From Marsupella aquatica (taxonomy: Eukaryota; Marchantiophyta): a DNA stretch of 64,000 nucleotides. The DNA is taken from positions 13,516,001-13,580,000 of the forward strand of contig OZ316893.1 in NCBI GenBank assembly GCA_973895155.1, given 5' to 3'. A program made the position numbers and the translations under genes. Positions 1-12,180 of the stretch are shown here, in pieces. The stretch's first letter is position 1, and every line of letters begins with the position of its first letter. Below the pieces are notes generated by a model. The model searched no databases. It saw only the letters and a list, made by a program, of their open reading frames with translations, and was not told the DNA's origin.

Positions 1-1987
1 AGAGAAATCTAACAGAATTTGCTGATGACCAAGCATCTTCGACTGAGCGTTGTTAGTCGAATTGAGACTTCACAGAGCTGTATATCAGTACTACGAAAGA
101 GGAGGGTTAATTTAAAGTTCCAGTCGACAACGAAAACTGAAGGAAGTTGATCGGACGCCCCGAAAAATCACAGTCTCGGCTGTCATAATTTCCCGGAGAT
201 TCAAAGCTCACCACCAGGATCAAATCTACGTTCAAAATTAAGTCGGCAGATTTATTCCCGGTACTTGCGACGAGAAATTGACGAACCACGAGCGACGTCA
301 ATATTGTCCATCTGCTGCAGGGAGACGAACGAGGGATACATCGATCGACCGGAACCAGTTCAGCGCGGACGATTGCATTCATCAATATTTCGTCACCAAT
401 CTTCGTCCGTTGTGTTGTACCGTACGACTAACTTGGGAGTGGAATTGAAAGCTTACAAAATTTGAAAAGCCTGTTGTGAACCGTACTTCCGACCTCGCGG
501 GAGCCTGCCTCTCCGACCTTGATCGAGCACGAGCGGAATGGGATGGGACGCTCATGCGCCTCAGCTAGAATCGCCATAACTTGCATCTCTGACTACGCTT
601 ATGTAGTTCGACAGTGCAGCCCTTGCGGTACCTGGGGGGCAATTTAAGAATAGGAGCGCAATGGAGGGAGGTATTCGATCCGCATATACTTAGGAATTGT
701 GCCAAGCTTCTAATCTTACGTGGCAAACTTCGACCCCTACACGTCCAGCACCTGGTCAACGGATTCAACCATTGTTCAACTGCATATGATCAGCATCATA
801 AGCTCTCTTACTTATTAGTTAAATAGCTTATCGTGTCTGTTGTTGAGGACGGAGGCATAATTCGAGAAACCATACATTACTCCATCCCTGCAATTGCGGG
901 AGCAGTGGCTACAGTCCACAATATGGCGACGTTGAGAGAAAAATTGAACTGAAGTGCTAACCTAAAATCACGCAAGGCATATCCAAATTACATCTCTCTT
1001 CCGGTTGAGCAGCCTGTACCGGCCTACCCGGTCACGTCACGTCCACCGCCGGTTCTCCGAGCTTCCAGTATGCTGTTTCTTGGAATGGAATTCTTAAAAC
1101 ACGCGAAGCACATTGCTCTTGTGATGTTCAAATTTTGGTGGCATTATTTTCTGCTCGCACTTCCACATAACGTCTCAGCTTTACTCTGGTCATAAAAGGC
1201 GGACAGTCACATCTCTTCGATCAGGACAGTACACTACTTGACAATTTCCAATTCGCTTGCAGTATCAAGGGGGTCCCAGATGTGCTTTTAACCTACAAGC
1301 TCGCTTTTACATGCCAACGCACTGGACTTGTAAGCAACAGTGTAACATGAGACTCGCAGACAGATGTCCATTCTTAACTATATTGCCTCTTGAGCAATTT
1401 TCATTATTTCCCTGCATCCACAGAAACAGCAAACTCAAACGTCCATGGTTAGTTGGAAGCAATCCCGGCCCGACTCGAGAAATGGCCATCTATTGGCCTG
1501 GAAGCAACAAACAAAACGAAAATCGCAGACGTCCATTCTTACCCGAGTTGCTTCGAACAATTATCATTCAGGAATTCCATCCACGGAAACAGTGAACACA
1601 GACAGACGTCCATGGTTAGTTGTAAGTAATCGGGGTCGATTAATTGCGAAACGACAATCATCGTAGGTTTTGCTTCTGCTTAATTAGACTATAGTTCATT
1701 CTTTGATTTCATTTTTTCACCGTCGCTCCATTCGTTTAGGGCAGACATATCTACAGTAGTCGACACGAAGTGACCAAGAAATTAAGATCTTGTACTGTAG
1801 AAGAATTGGAGTACCTCAAATTTCAACAATACCGTGGGAATCTGACCGCGCTTGCATCTGAGCTCGGTAAAGTCGAGAGGAAAACACCGGACGAAACAAA
1901 CCGATTGATTTTTGACAAAAAAGCAGGAGCCGTGTAGAAAAACGACCTCGAGATTCTCCTCTCCTTTTTGGTGATCAGAGCTCTGAA
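1..1987. other. intergenic, no recognisable gene
   Basis: All six frames are broken into short open stretches and none resembles a protein family I know. The only structure I see is a diverged direct repeat at about 1361-1631, listed separately. The right edge is the insertion site of the copia element. Confidence 0.6.
1361..1631. repeat. diverged direct repeat, two ~105-bp copies
   Basis: Copy 1 (1361-1464) and copy 2 (1526-1631) both open with CAGAYGTCCATTCTTA and both close with ACGTCCATGGTTAGTTG followed by AAGYAATC. A central block resembling ATTCCATCCACGGAAACAG is also shared. The copies are only roughly alignable and are separated by about 60 bp, so this is an old local duplication. 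Confidence 0.6.
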
Positions 1988-1992
1988 AAGAG
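1988..1992. repeat. target site duplication AAGAG (left)
   Basis: AAGAG directly precedes the left TGTGG terminus of the LTR element. The same five bases directly follow the right terminus at 8040-8044. A 5-bp duplication is normal for Ty1/copia integrase. Confidence 0.93.
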
Positions 1993-2318
1993 TGTGGGGA
2001 GAAATCAGATCAGGAAAAACACTCCAAACATGCACGTGCTCAATAGTTACGTGGTTCGCCTCAAGGTTGGCTACGTCCACGGGAAGACCAAGCTTTATTA
2101 GCGGTTATGTGTGTACTCAAGCATCACCATAGCTCTCATCTCTTCAAGCTCTCATCTCTTGCTATATCCCTGTGTTCTCTCTTGAGAACTCTCTTGTGTG
2201 TGTTCTCACACCACATACAAGTTGAAGAGATAAGGATCAATCTCTTCAACTAGGGTTTACTCTAACCCTAGTTAACATCCTAACTATAGTTCAACCCAAG
2301 ATTGAGTTAACCTCTACA
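1993..2318 (-). repeat. 3' LTR of copia element
   Basis: 326 bp beginning TGTGGGGAGAAATC and ending AACCTCTACA on the plus strand. It matches 7718-8039 except for eight substitutions and a 4-bp difference in the TGTGTGTGTTCTCACACC region. Confidence 0.96.
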
Positions 2319-2333
2319 AACTCCCCCTTGACT
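2319..2333 (-). promoter_or_regulatory. polypurine tract of copia element
   Basis: Read on the minus strand, CAAGGGGGAGTT directly abuts the 3' LTR. This is the expected position and composition of the RNase H-resistant primer for plus-strand DNA synthesis. Confidence 0.88.
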
Positions 2334-2510
2334 CACGTCTTGGGAGGGTTCATAATATTGTCTTTTCCTTACAAGTTCCTCCGCGGGAAGTTCAAGACAG
2401 TAAGGCCAAAAGGCCCTCCCCCTAATGCAAGGGTTAACTAGAACTAAGCCGTAGCCGATAAGCCATCGGATGGAGTACTCATATAGAGACATTTTCTTGG
2501 TTAACTCTAT

Positions 2511-5500
2511 TTACAATATTTGTAAATAATTACAATGCCTTGAAAAACTATTGGAGTCTAATACTTTGGTAAAAGCATCCGCTGGATTAAGCTTTCCATC
2601 AATCTTGACAAGCTCAAATTCATCATCCGATAATGCCTGTCGGATGAAATGATAGCGGACATCAATGTGCTTTACCCTGCCATCCATCACCTGATTCTTG
2701 GCAGTGTAAATTGCACTTTGACTGTCACAATGAAGATACACAGAATCTTGTGATAAGCCCATCTCTTTGACAAGCTTTTTCAACCAAATGGTCTCTGATG
2801 TTGCTTCTGCTGCCGCTACATACTCGGCATCCATAGTAGACTTTGCAACACACTTTTGGAGAGTAGACTTCCAACTAATGCATCCACCAGCAAGTGTAAA
2901 TACATATCCAGTTGTTGATCTCCTCTTATCCAGATCACCTGCGTAGTCTGTATCCACATAACCTTGAAGCACTTTCATATTGTTTGAACTTGCATCAAAC
3001 AATAAACCCTTCTTAGTGGAACCTCTGATGTAGCGCAAAATCCATTTCACTGCTTCCCAATGGACTTTTCCTGGATTTGCCATGTATCTGCTTACCTTGC
3101 TAACGGCATAAGCTATGTCTGGTCGGGTGCATACCATGAGATACATTAAACTGCCCACAACACTTTCATAAGGAACTTTGGACATCAAACTTTTTTCTGT
3201 TGCATCCGATGGACAAAATGCTGCAGAAATATTGAAATGCCTTGCCAAAGGAACACTCACAGCCTTAGCATCTGCCATGTTGAATTTTGAGAGCACCTTC
3301 TCTGCATATCTTTTTTGCGTCAGCCAAAGTTTGGCTTTGTTCACATCCCTGACAATCTCCATGCCTAGGATCCTCTTGGCTGTGCCCAAGTCCTTCATCT
3401 TAAACTCAGAACTGAGTTGGGCCTTAAGTTTATCAACTTCGCCCCTATCCTTTGCTGCAATGAGCATGTCATCCACATAAAGTACAAGGATGACAAACTT
3501 AAAACCTATGTTGTTCACACGCCTGATGTAAACATATGGATCGTACACGCTTCGCAAAAATCCAAGCGATTTCAAAAATTCATCAAAACGTTTGTTCCAC
3601 TGCCTTGGGCTCTGCTTTAATCCATACAAGGATTTTAGCAATCTGCATACCAAATTTTCCTTGCCCTTTTGTACAAAACCCTCTGGTTGCCTCATGTAAA
3701 TCACCTCATCCAACGATCCATATAAGAATGCCGTGACAACATCCATTTGATCTAAAACTAGATCAAATAAAACTACAAGAGCACATAGCAAACGTATTGT
3801 TGAATACTTTGTTATGGGTGAAAAAACCTCATTGTAGTCTATACCTTTCTGTTGAGTAAAACCCTTGGCTACCAACCGAGCCTTAAATATCTTCTCAGCA
3901 TCCTCCGTGGGTCCATCTTTCTTTCTATATACCCACTTGTTGTCAACAGCCTGCTTGTCACTAGGTAGACTTGTGAGTTCCCAAGTCTTGTTATCATGAA
4001 GTGATTTCATTTCCATGCGTATCGCCGCCTGCCATTGTTGCTTCTCCATAGAAGCTAGGACCTCTCGAAATGAGAATGGATATCCATCTTCTGTCACCAA
4101 TGCATCAATAGATTCTTCATCCAAATCCACTTGATCAGAAGGAAGCCAAGTTCCATACCTTTCTCGGGCTTGACGTTTGCGAGTTCCTCTTCGCACTGAA
4201 GACTCTGGATGATCTGATTGTAGTATGCTTTGCCTTACAGTGGTGTCAACATATTCTTCATCTGACACATCCTTTCCCCTTAAATCCTCTAGAGGAGGAG
4301 ATTGCTCTTTGTTAGTAGTAGGAAATTGATCTATCTCCCCCTCCTTCAATGATTTTTCTTCATTGAAGGATACATCCCGACTAACAAGTAACTTGCAATC
4401 AACTGGATCCCACAACCGATAACCTTTAACTTCATGCTGATAACCAAGAAAAATGCATTTCTGGGCTCTAGGATCTAGCTTAGTCCTATTGTTGCTAGGA
4501 ACATGTGCATATGCTTCACAGCCAAAAACCCTAAGCTTTGGATAATCAGCAGGTCAATTGTGCCATAACTCAAAGGGGGTTTTGTAAGTAATTGCTCGAC
4601 TAGGAGAGAGATTTACTAGATAAGCAGCAATGTTCACAGCTTCCGCCCAAAAGATTTGTGGCAATTTAGAGTGGCTCAACATGCTCCTTTCTCGCTCCAA
4701 CAATGTGAGGTTGAGTCGCTCAGCAACACCATTTTGCTCAGGAGTGTACACAGTTGTGAGATGGTGAGTAATTCCCTTATTTGCACAATACGTGTTGAAC
4801 TCGCCAGAGGTGTATTCACCACCATTATCTGATCGTAGATATCTCACATTCATTGTAGTCTGTGTCTCAACTTGAGCTACCCATTGTTTGAAGATGGAAA
4901 GCACTTCAAACTTATGGGCAATGAAATAAATCCAAACAAACCTTGAGTACTCATCGATAAACGATACATAGTATTGTTTGCCTGAATATGAGGAAACCGG
5001 AGCAGGACCCCACACATCGGAATGAATATACTCAAGTACAACTTTAGAATGATGAATAGCAGTCGGAAATGGAGTTCTTGTTTTCTTGCCGACAATGCAA
5101 TGATCACAAAAACTCAACTTGCATGCTTGCAATCCTGGTAGGAGATGTCGCTTGTGTAAAATTTCCAAACTTTTTTCACTCATGTGACCAAGCCGAGCAT
5201 GCCATAAATTGATTTTCTCCTCCTGAGATGTGACCAAATTGACTTCGGCAGGAAGGGTGGTGCCTTCCAAGACATAGATGTTTCTTTTCCTCTTGCCAAT
5301 AAGAACTTCAGTTGATCCATGCGTGACTGTTAACACCCCATCAGTTGCACTCCATTGATAACCCTTCGCATCCAAGTAGCCAAGAGAAATCAAATTCTTA
5401 CACATTTCTGGAATGTGTCTGACATTTGATAGAGTACAGTACTTGCCACCAGGTAGTTGAATCTTTACGAATCCAATCCCTAAAACTTTGCAAGAATGAT

Positions 5501-6545
5501 TATTTCCCATCAAAACAGATCCGTTGATAGGAGTGTAGGATGAGAAAAATTCACGCATATAACACATGTGATATGAGCAAGCGGAATCCAAAATCCATTG
5601 ACAATCCTCAACTTGGGAAGTGGTACACAATGCAAATCCTTCACTATCCTCTTCTCGAACAACTACTTGGGCTGAAGAACCGGCAACTTCCTTGAATGTG
5701 TCTTTGACGCGACAATCCTTCTTCATGTGGCCCACTTTATCACACTTCCAACACTTTATCTCACGAGTAGACTTGGATGGTGATTTGGATCGAGATCTAG
5801 ATCTGGATCTAAACCTCCTCCTACTAAAAGATCGGTCGTGGAACCTTCCTCGCTCCATGGGAAGTGGGTTAAACCTTTTGTTTTCATGAGATGGCTCCCT
5901 TGATTTGCCTCTTTCTACCAACAATGTTGTTGATGATGAGGTTGAGGTAGGATGAGCTGAAGAAACCAACTTAGACTGCATGTCATCGGTCAACAGGGCA
6001 CTCACCACATCATTGTAGGATATAGTTGTCTTATCACGGAATAGAAGAACTCGAGACAAAGATTGGTACGAAGGTGGTAGTGAGCTCAAGAGTTGTAAGG
6101 CTTTCTTTTCTTCGCTCAAATGCTCCCCCAAATTCTCTAGGTCAACCACAAGATCATTGAACTGATCGATATGATCTTGAATCTTGACTCCATCAGCCAT
6201 TTTGAATTGCATCAGCTTCAGGCTTGCATACATTCGGTTTGACATCTCCTTCTTGTAGTACTTGTTGCGCAATGCTTGAAACAAGTCCGTCACCGTTTGT
6301 GTTGATTTTTCCTCGAACTGCTTCTTCACATTGTTTTTCAGGTACATTCCAACAATGCTTACCGCTTGATCCTGAAGATCATGCTAATCATCATCTTCCA
6401 TCTCCTTGGGTTGAGATCTTAGTACCTTGCCTAGGCCCTTCGCCCTAAGTGCATCCCTCACGTTACGTTCCCATATTGTATAGTCCATCCGACCATCAAA
6501 TTTTTCCACCTCAAACCTTTGACCTCCAATCCTAGTAGTCGCCAT
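2511..6545 (-). pseudogene. copia gag-pol polyprotein, two in-frame stop codons
   Basis: One continuous frame runs from ATG at 6545 to TAA at 2511-2513 (1345 codons including the terminal stop). It is interrupted by TAG at 6384-6386 (codon 54, in gag) and TGA at 4554-4556 (just after the integrase core). No frameshift is present. Visible parts in order: UBN2-type gag; zinc knuckle CWKCDKVGHMKKDC; protease with WILDSACSYHM; GAG-pre-integrase with LWHARLGHM; integrase core with the DDE residues in HSDVWG, RSDNGGEY and PEQNGVAER; reverse transcriptase with MDVVTAFLYG and YVDDM; and RNase H with DAEYVAAAEA and HIDVRYHFIR. The TAG lies in a context where Trp (TGG) would need only one G-to-A change. 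Both stops are single-base lesions, as expected from methylated-cytosine decay. The original residues cannot be proven from this copy. Confidence 0.93.
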
Positions 6546-7700
6546 CGCTAGAATGCCAAATGTAGTGTGGAGTTGCCTTCCAACAAGAAATAAACGTCGA
6601 ATGCTCAGATGCGGGGTGTGAAAATAAGGCCAAAAATGAAAGTTGGTGAATTTTGAAACTGATCACTCCTGTGTGTAGCCCACAAGGTAACGCTCCAAAT
6701 GCTGAAAACGGTTTGTCAAACGGACTCTCGAGTGCCGAGAATTTTTACTCTGACCGGAGGGGGGTAAAAAATGAAATAAATACCCCTCGAGGGAATCTTT
6801 TATGCCAAAGATTCCACTAGTATGCGTTTCCAAAATTGAGCACACCAATGCTTGCCTAGCTTCCCCAAGTACACCTCTCCAAAAGTTGAAGTTGATTCGA
6901 TTTTGTTTGCCGCTCGGAATCTTTGACCTTCGGTAAAAATTTAAGCCTCTAGAAAAAGAATCTTTTCGGGAAATTCCGTCCGCCCTTGTACAGCCCCTGT
7001 GGGGGAAATTCACAGGGGGCACTTCCCCCTGCCCGAGCCCTGTCGAGCCCTAAAAGGCCTCCTCGAAGTTTTCGACCTCCTCGCGCGTCCGCGGAAGTCG
7101 CGACTACTCGCGGCAGAAAGTACCCCTCGGCGGATTCACTCAAATTCCCGTCTCAGTTTTTGACGAAATCCAATTCTGATTTCAGATTCAGAAACTAGAC
7201 TTCGAGGGCATCAAGATCGATATAAAGAACTTGCAAAACGGTGAAGTAATGAGGGAGAAACGATTCGTTGAAAGTGACTGATATTAAGTTATCCGCCATA
7301 GCCAAAATTTCGAGCTCAAAAAACGAGAATTGAAATTAAGATTGTTTCTCAACCGTTTGACGGAATTCAACGATGTTGATATCGAAACGTCTAGAAAGAC
7401 AAGGCGCTCAAGCGTATCTCAGTTTCAAGTCCCGATAGAACAATAAAAAAGACTGATCTGAGAAATTGACCTTATCTCTTGCCCGATAACGTAAATTGAA
7501 AACCGTCACTTACAATTGTTTCCGTTTCTGACCTCAGGCCTTCATTGCTTCACTGAAATGAGCCCCTGGTTGTGTGCTCCACACTTGTGAGAAGATTGAG
7601 TCCGATCTTCTTCCAATAGCTCCGCTTTGAAGAGGAAATCATCCGCTGTTCGCTTTACTTGAAGCAAGTTCTATGGAGTTCCTAATCGACTGAAAAAATC
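6546..7700 (-). other. long leader of copia element, no clear coding
   Basis: About 1.15 kb separates the gag ATG from the primer-binding site. It contains a GC-rich patch around 6960-7140 and short open frames, but no domain I recognise. It could be a long packaging leader, or host or other-element sequence captured by the retrotransposon. Comparison with sibling copies would tell these apart. Confidence 0.5.
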
Positions 7701-7716
7701 TGAGCTCTGATACCAA
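7701..7716 (-). promoter_or_regulatory. primer-binding site, initiator Met-tRNA
   Basis: On the minus strand, two bases (AT) after the LTR end CCACA comes TGGTATCAGAGCTCA. TGGTATCAGAGC is complementary to the 3' end of plant initiator methionine tRNA and is the usual PBS of plant copia elements. Confidence 0.95.
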
Positions 7717-7717
7717 T

Positions 7718-8039
7718 TGTGGAGAGAAATCAGATCAGGAAAAACACTCAAAACATGCACGTGCTCAATAGTTACGTGGTTCGCCTCAAGGTTGGCTACG
7801 TCCACGGGAAGACCAAGCTTTATTAGCGGTTATGTGTGTGAGTAAGCATCACCATAGCTCTCATCTCTTCAAGCTCTCATCTCTTGCTATATCCCTGTGT
7901 TCTCTCTTGAGAACTCTCTTGTGTGTTCACACCACATACAAGTTGAAGAGATAAGGATCAATCTCTTCAACTAGGGTTTACTCTAACCCTAGTTAACATC
8001 CTAACCATAGTTCAACCCAAGACTGAGTTAACCTCTACA
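7718..8039 (-). repeat. 5' LTR of copia element
   Basis: 322 bp, TGTGGAGAGAAATC...AACCTCTACA on the plus strand, partner of 1993-2318. On the minus strand this is the promoter-bearing LTR; an AATAAAGCTTGG stretch could act in polyadenylation. Confidence 0.96.
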
Positions 8040-8044
8040 AAGAG
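8040..8044. repeat. target site duplication AAGAG (right)
   Basis: Same five bases as 1988-1992, immediately outside the right LTR. Confidence 0.93.
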
Positions 8045-9310
8045 AACTTTACTGAGAAATAAAGAGTCACCCATCGAAGGAAACACCCAAGAACGCGGAC
8101 CAATATAAATACTAGGCAATGTGAATCACCCATCGTGATCGAGGATGGCGTGTAGCATTATTATTTTTTGCCAGGAAAGAACCAAATAAATTCCATTCAA
8201 AAAGATATACAAACTAAGGGCCAAAGAGAGTACAAAAGAACAGACAAAGATCCCAAGTGAACAAAACCAAACTCAAAAGAAGTGAGCAATAGAAAATCAC
8301 TAAAAAAACAAGAAAGATGAACTAAAATTAATGCATATGAACCCAGGTCTTCATCATTCCTAACAAATGTGGCAAAAAGTTAATGGTACACATCAAGTGT
8401 CTAAACTAAATAGGCAAAGGAGCTAAGACACATTAGCATCCACTGTCAAAGACTCTAACCAACCAAATGAATTCAGTTCAAATAGCCAACCAGAGGAATT
8501 CCATTCAAATAGCCAACCAAAATGGACGGCATCCCTAGAACCAAAGGTAGAGGTGCTAAGACCGGAGAGGAAGGAACCAGGGAAGATTCTGAGCCCCAAA
8601 GGAGGCAACTAAACAAGGGATTTAGAGACTAAGGTAGGAGCAGCAAACTCCTAAAGACCGGCTAGTGATCAGATTCTGGCGGGGTTCCTTATAGACGGTC
8701 CGTGAAAGCGCGATGACTCAATCACTCAGGTTGTAGTGCAGCTTCCAAACCTGAACAGGGAGGAAGAATCACCCTGGTTGTGGAGGTACTGGTGGGACTT
8801 GAAGGGTTTTGTCATGAATCTCCCACAGGATCTCCCAAAGGCCATCCCAAGTACCATAATTGAAGGACATCTCGTTGTGGGCCTCACCTAGAGTGGTCTT
8901 ACTGGCCTGGATATGAGCCGTCAGTGCCCAAATGGCTGGTAACATTTGCATTACAAGACTCAAGTGGCAATTTGCACCTTCAATAAGACCATGGCCACGG
9001 GTGGTCTTAATTGGTGTCATGCGAGATATGTCTTATTGACATCGCTATCTTAGACAAATATATATCGCCCACTCAAGTGTGTTACTTTCAATTATATAGG
9101 AGCATGAATGCCCATTATTTGAACATGAATAGAATGAGCCCAGATGCTCATTCAAAGAAAAATGACATATATGGTGTACAATATCTCTCTATACCATGAA
9201 AAATCTTGTTATTTTATTTAAATCAATGAGTGCATATCATAATTATATTTCCATATTTTGATGTGTGATTATGAGCCCCAGGGCATTCAAAGCAAAGAAA
9301 GGAAATGGGA
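8045..9310. other. intergenic, possible LINE-like 3' remnant
   Basis: No supported gene. Around 8165-8330 the plus strand is A-rich and reads like the complement of a T-rich non-LTR element tail, similar in flavour to 57220-57500 and 58340-58520; this is only compositional. A short imperfect duplication sits at about 8460-8520 (CAAATAGCCAACCA twice). Near 9245-9275, CATATTTTGATGTG matches, in inverted orientation, the unit of the 11.7-12.2 kb array. Confidence 0.4.
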
Positions 9311-9615
9311 AATTAATGATGCACCCATGGGTGAGGGGTGAATAGTATCATACACTCCCATAAAAGTGAAATTAATGATGCACCCATGGGTGAGGGGTGA
9401 ATAGTATCATACACTCCCATATAAGTTAAATTAATGATACACCCATGGGTGAGGGGTGAATACTATCATACACTCCCACACTCCCATAAGTAAATTAATG
9501 ATGCACCCATGGGTGAGGGGTGAATAGTATCATACACTCCCATAAAAGTCAAATTAATGATACACCCATGGGTGAGGGGTGAATAGTATCATACACTCCC
9601 ACACTCCCATAAGTA
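9311..9615. repeat. minisatellite, five ~59-bp units
   Basis: Five nearly identical units begin with AATTAATGAT at 9311, 9370, 9429, 9493 and 9552. Spacing is 59, 59, 64 and 59 bp; the 64-bp unit carries an extra CACTC block. Each unit holds the perfect 12-bp palindrome CACCCATGGGTG followed by AGGGGTGAATAGTATCATACA. Identity is very high, so the array is young or being homogenised. Confidence 0.97.
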
Positions 9616-11565
9616 GGGGAAGGGATGCAAGATGAGACAAAGTGGAACAAGCACAAGTCTCGGTACAAGTGAATAGAGAAAATACATATTAGTAGTAGGC
9701 AATAAGAGGGAAAAGGGAGTAGAAAATGGACACCCTTGCATTTTTAATTTTTAATTTTTTAGTTTCGGGTGGGGGGGAGAGGGGCCGTTTTCTTTGAATT
9801 AAAGGGAAGCCCTAGTGGTAGCAAGAACTCATTCCACCAAGTGAGATTCAGAGTTCAAAGCATCATATGTCAAAGAGGTATTGACAAACGCAAATTAGAG
9901 ATAAGGGAGGCATCTGAAGATTCAACCTGTCTCCTATTGGCCAGTTTCCCACCCAACCACCATCATTTAGCCAAATCTGACTTATCCTCAGATCTAGGGA
10001 GGTCTAACCGTAGAAACTAATCCAGCAAAATTAAATCAGGAATATCTCTAGCATCTTCTCATGCACACAAGGTGTCATTGCTCACCTGGCCAAAAAGAAA
10101 AACACCATATCAACTATTCTGCAAGGGGTTGTAATAAATAAATAAATGAGTTTCCCATAATTATACCTCACTTTATAATGGACAGTGCAAAACCTACACG
10201 TTGACTTACTTTCCCCGTGTAACGTAGGATTTCACATAGATCCCGAACTCGTCGAGCTAGATGGATTCAACACAGGTGTCCGACCTTTCAGTGCTCTTCT
10301 TTGCTTCGGAATTCCGAAAGAAGTGGTGTATCCGCATTCGCAATGTGGATATTCTCATCATTCCTTCAGCTACAGTTATTGCTCTTGATGGGCTATGGTG
10401 CTAACCTTAATTTGGTACCTTGGTTGCCCTTTGAAACACTGAAAGCATCGAGGAATCAGGCCCCTCGCTAAACTTGGTTTGAAAATTCTTGTCGATAGCT
10501 TGTTGCGATGTGAGCTCCTTCATTCGCTCGACAGCGAGTATCTCACGAAGAAATTAAGCCCTACGTACGTGTGTGTCTGGAAAATTTAGCTGACAGGTAA
10601 ATTTGTTCGAGGAAAAGCTGACCTCCATTTCTGGGAAATGTCAGACAGATCCTCGAGGATATCCAGCGGAACTTGTGGCATCCTCTTTTGTATGAGCATT
10701 GTCGTTTAGATCCCCTGGCTGCTGCTGACCAGTTTAGGAATGAATGTCTAATAGGGATTAAGCTGGCAGTAACGTTTTGTGAGCTCATGCTTCTGGTGTT
10801 CATGCTGCACCTCGACAAACGGTGGAAGGAATTCCATAGTCGACATCTATAATTACGGACATTGAATCGTGTCATTGGCACTGATTGACATGCATGAAAG
10901 GTAGATGACACCTGCTAATTCGATCGTTCAAAGTTCAAACGAAACACCAGCCTGCTAAATTGTAGGCGCCGCATCTTCCACTTTATATTCTTCTTTGCAT
11001 TCGCATCGGATAAAATAGGTACCCCACTTTTCAACATTGCCGGTTATTCTGTCGATCTGTTGATTTCTTTTTAAGCCCGCGGGTAGATCTTACCCACTTG
11101 CAGCACGGGAGATTTTCTGGCCCACCCTCTCTGAATCTTGGGGCATGGCAAGTGGAAATTTCCTGCGCATTCCTCTGAACACCTGGCCCTGCAGATTCGA
11201 TTCGAGGAGGGTATTAGGATTGCAACACCGCGTCCTTTGACTATAGCAGCTACGCGGCACAACGCTCTCACTCATCTACAACGGGCGCACTAGTTCCGGA
11301 GGGTGACGACTCCATGGGTCACACAAACAGTCACAACTGTACTTGCGTGCACGGGTAGAACGGAACTTGACTTCTGAGCACACTGACTTTAGAGCTGATC
11401 GAGGTGAGTTCGATCGACCATCTCACATCGATAAATAATTGTAAGCTACGATCTCAAAGAATCATCGGTGCGAAGCGTTGGTGCGAAGCTCTGTCCCGTC
11501 CCCAAGATGAACGACAGTAAGCTCATTTCTGGGAGTTTTTAACGAGCAGCTAGCACTGCGCGGTG
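9616..11565 (+). other. intergenic with weak coding-like frame 10622-10852
   Basis: No family is recognised. The plus-strand frame 10622-10852 is open for 76 codons and reads like protein (it includes RNECLIGIKLAVTFCELMLL and HLDKRWKEFHSRHL) but has no early ATG. A short open piece ending DILIIPSATVIALDGLWC lies at about 10320-10400. These could be exons of an unknown gene, a pseudogene remnant or chance. A poly-G/T stretch at 9735-9777 looks like retroelement tail debris. Confidence 0.3.
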
Positions 11566-11591
11566 TTGTGCTGTGCTGTGCTGTGCTGTGC
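11566..11591. repeat. pentanucleotide microsatellite (TGTGC)5
   Basis: Five uninterrupted TGTGC units in otherwise mixed sequence. A different pentamer array, (CTCTG)n, occurs at 22223-22247. Confidence 0.9.
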
Positions 11592-11706
11592 AAGACACAG
11601 CCATGCCACAAGTTTTCGTTCGGGCGAAGATGCTTGTAATGACATCAATTGGATTATGTAGTGAGACCATTCTCGCTCTTATAGATTGTGGAAGCCCTGC
11701 CTCTAA

Positions 11707-12180
11707 TCACACATCAGGCCTCTAATCACATATCAAAATGTGGCAATATACAATGTGTACATCAGAACTGTGCATATACAATTTGCTTCACAGTACAATT
11801 TGCTTCACACATCAAAATGTGGTAATATACAATGTGTACATCCAAATGGGGGCATATACAATGTGCTTCACACATCAAAATGGGGCATATATAATGTGCT
11901 TCACACATCAAAATGTGGCAATATACAATGGAGCATATACAATGTGCACCTCAAAATGTGGTAATGGCACTCATTAATTCAAATAAAACAAGAAGGTTTG
12001 TCATCCCCGCTGTAATCACACATAAAAATGTAATGTGTTAATATACTGTGCACATCAAGATGTGGCAGTGTACTCATTAATTTAAATAAAACAACAAGGT
12101 TTATCAGCCCTGCAACACATCATAATGCTTTAATATACAATGTGCACATCAAAATGTGGTAATATAAGGTGTGCACTCAT
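11707..12180. repeat. degenerate short-unit array
   Basis: Roughly a dozen variants of CACATCAAAATGTGGCAAT followed by ATACAATGTG, in variable-length units of about 28-50 bp, interspersed with ACTCATTAATT. The core CACATCAAAATGTG is nearly self-complementary. A related block with the same following landmarks (GTATGGA/GTATGAA, GATGTCRTA) occurs at 14995-15110, so this is a dispersed family as well as a local array. Confidence 0.85.

Larger units (their letters stand above)
1993..8039 (-). mobile_element. full-length Ty1/copia LTR retrotransposon
   Basis: A 6047-bp element is bounded by two near-identical LTRs (1993-2318 and 7718-8039), each TGT...ACA, and flanked by AAGAG direct repeats. It is transcribed on the minus strand. 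Inside the right-hand (5') LTR lies a primer-binding site matching initiator Met-tRNA; next to the left-hand (3') LTR lies a polypurine tract. Domain order is gag, zinc knuckle, protease, integrase, reverse transcriptase, RNase H. Integrase before RT places it in copia rather than gypsy. Eight substitutions and one 4-bp indel separate the LTRs, so insertion was fairly recent. Two nonsense codons make this copy non-autonomous unless they are suppressed. The roughly 1.15-kb stretch between PBS and gag is unusually long for copia elements, which are typically near 5 kb overall. Confidence 0.97.

Noticed and set aside
6663-7198. Open frames in the copia leader, including a 119-codon one
   Set aside because: No domain and no support beyond being open; the leader is GC-rich in part, which lengthens chance frames.
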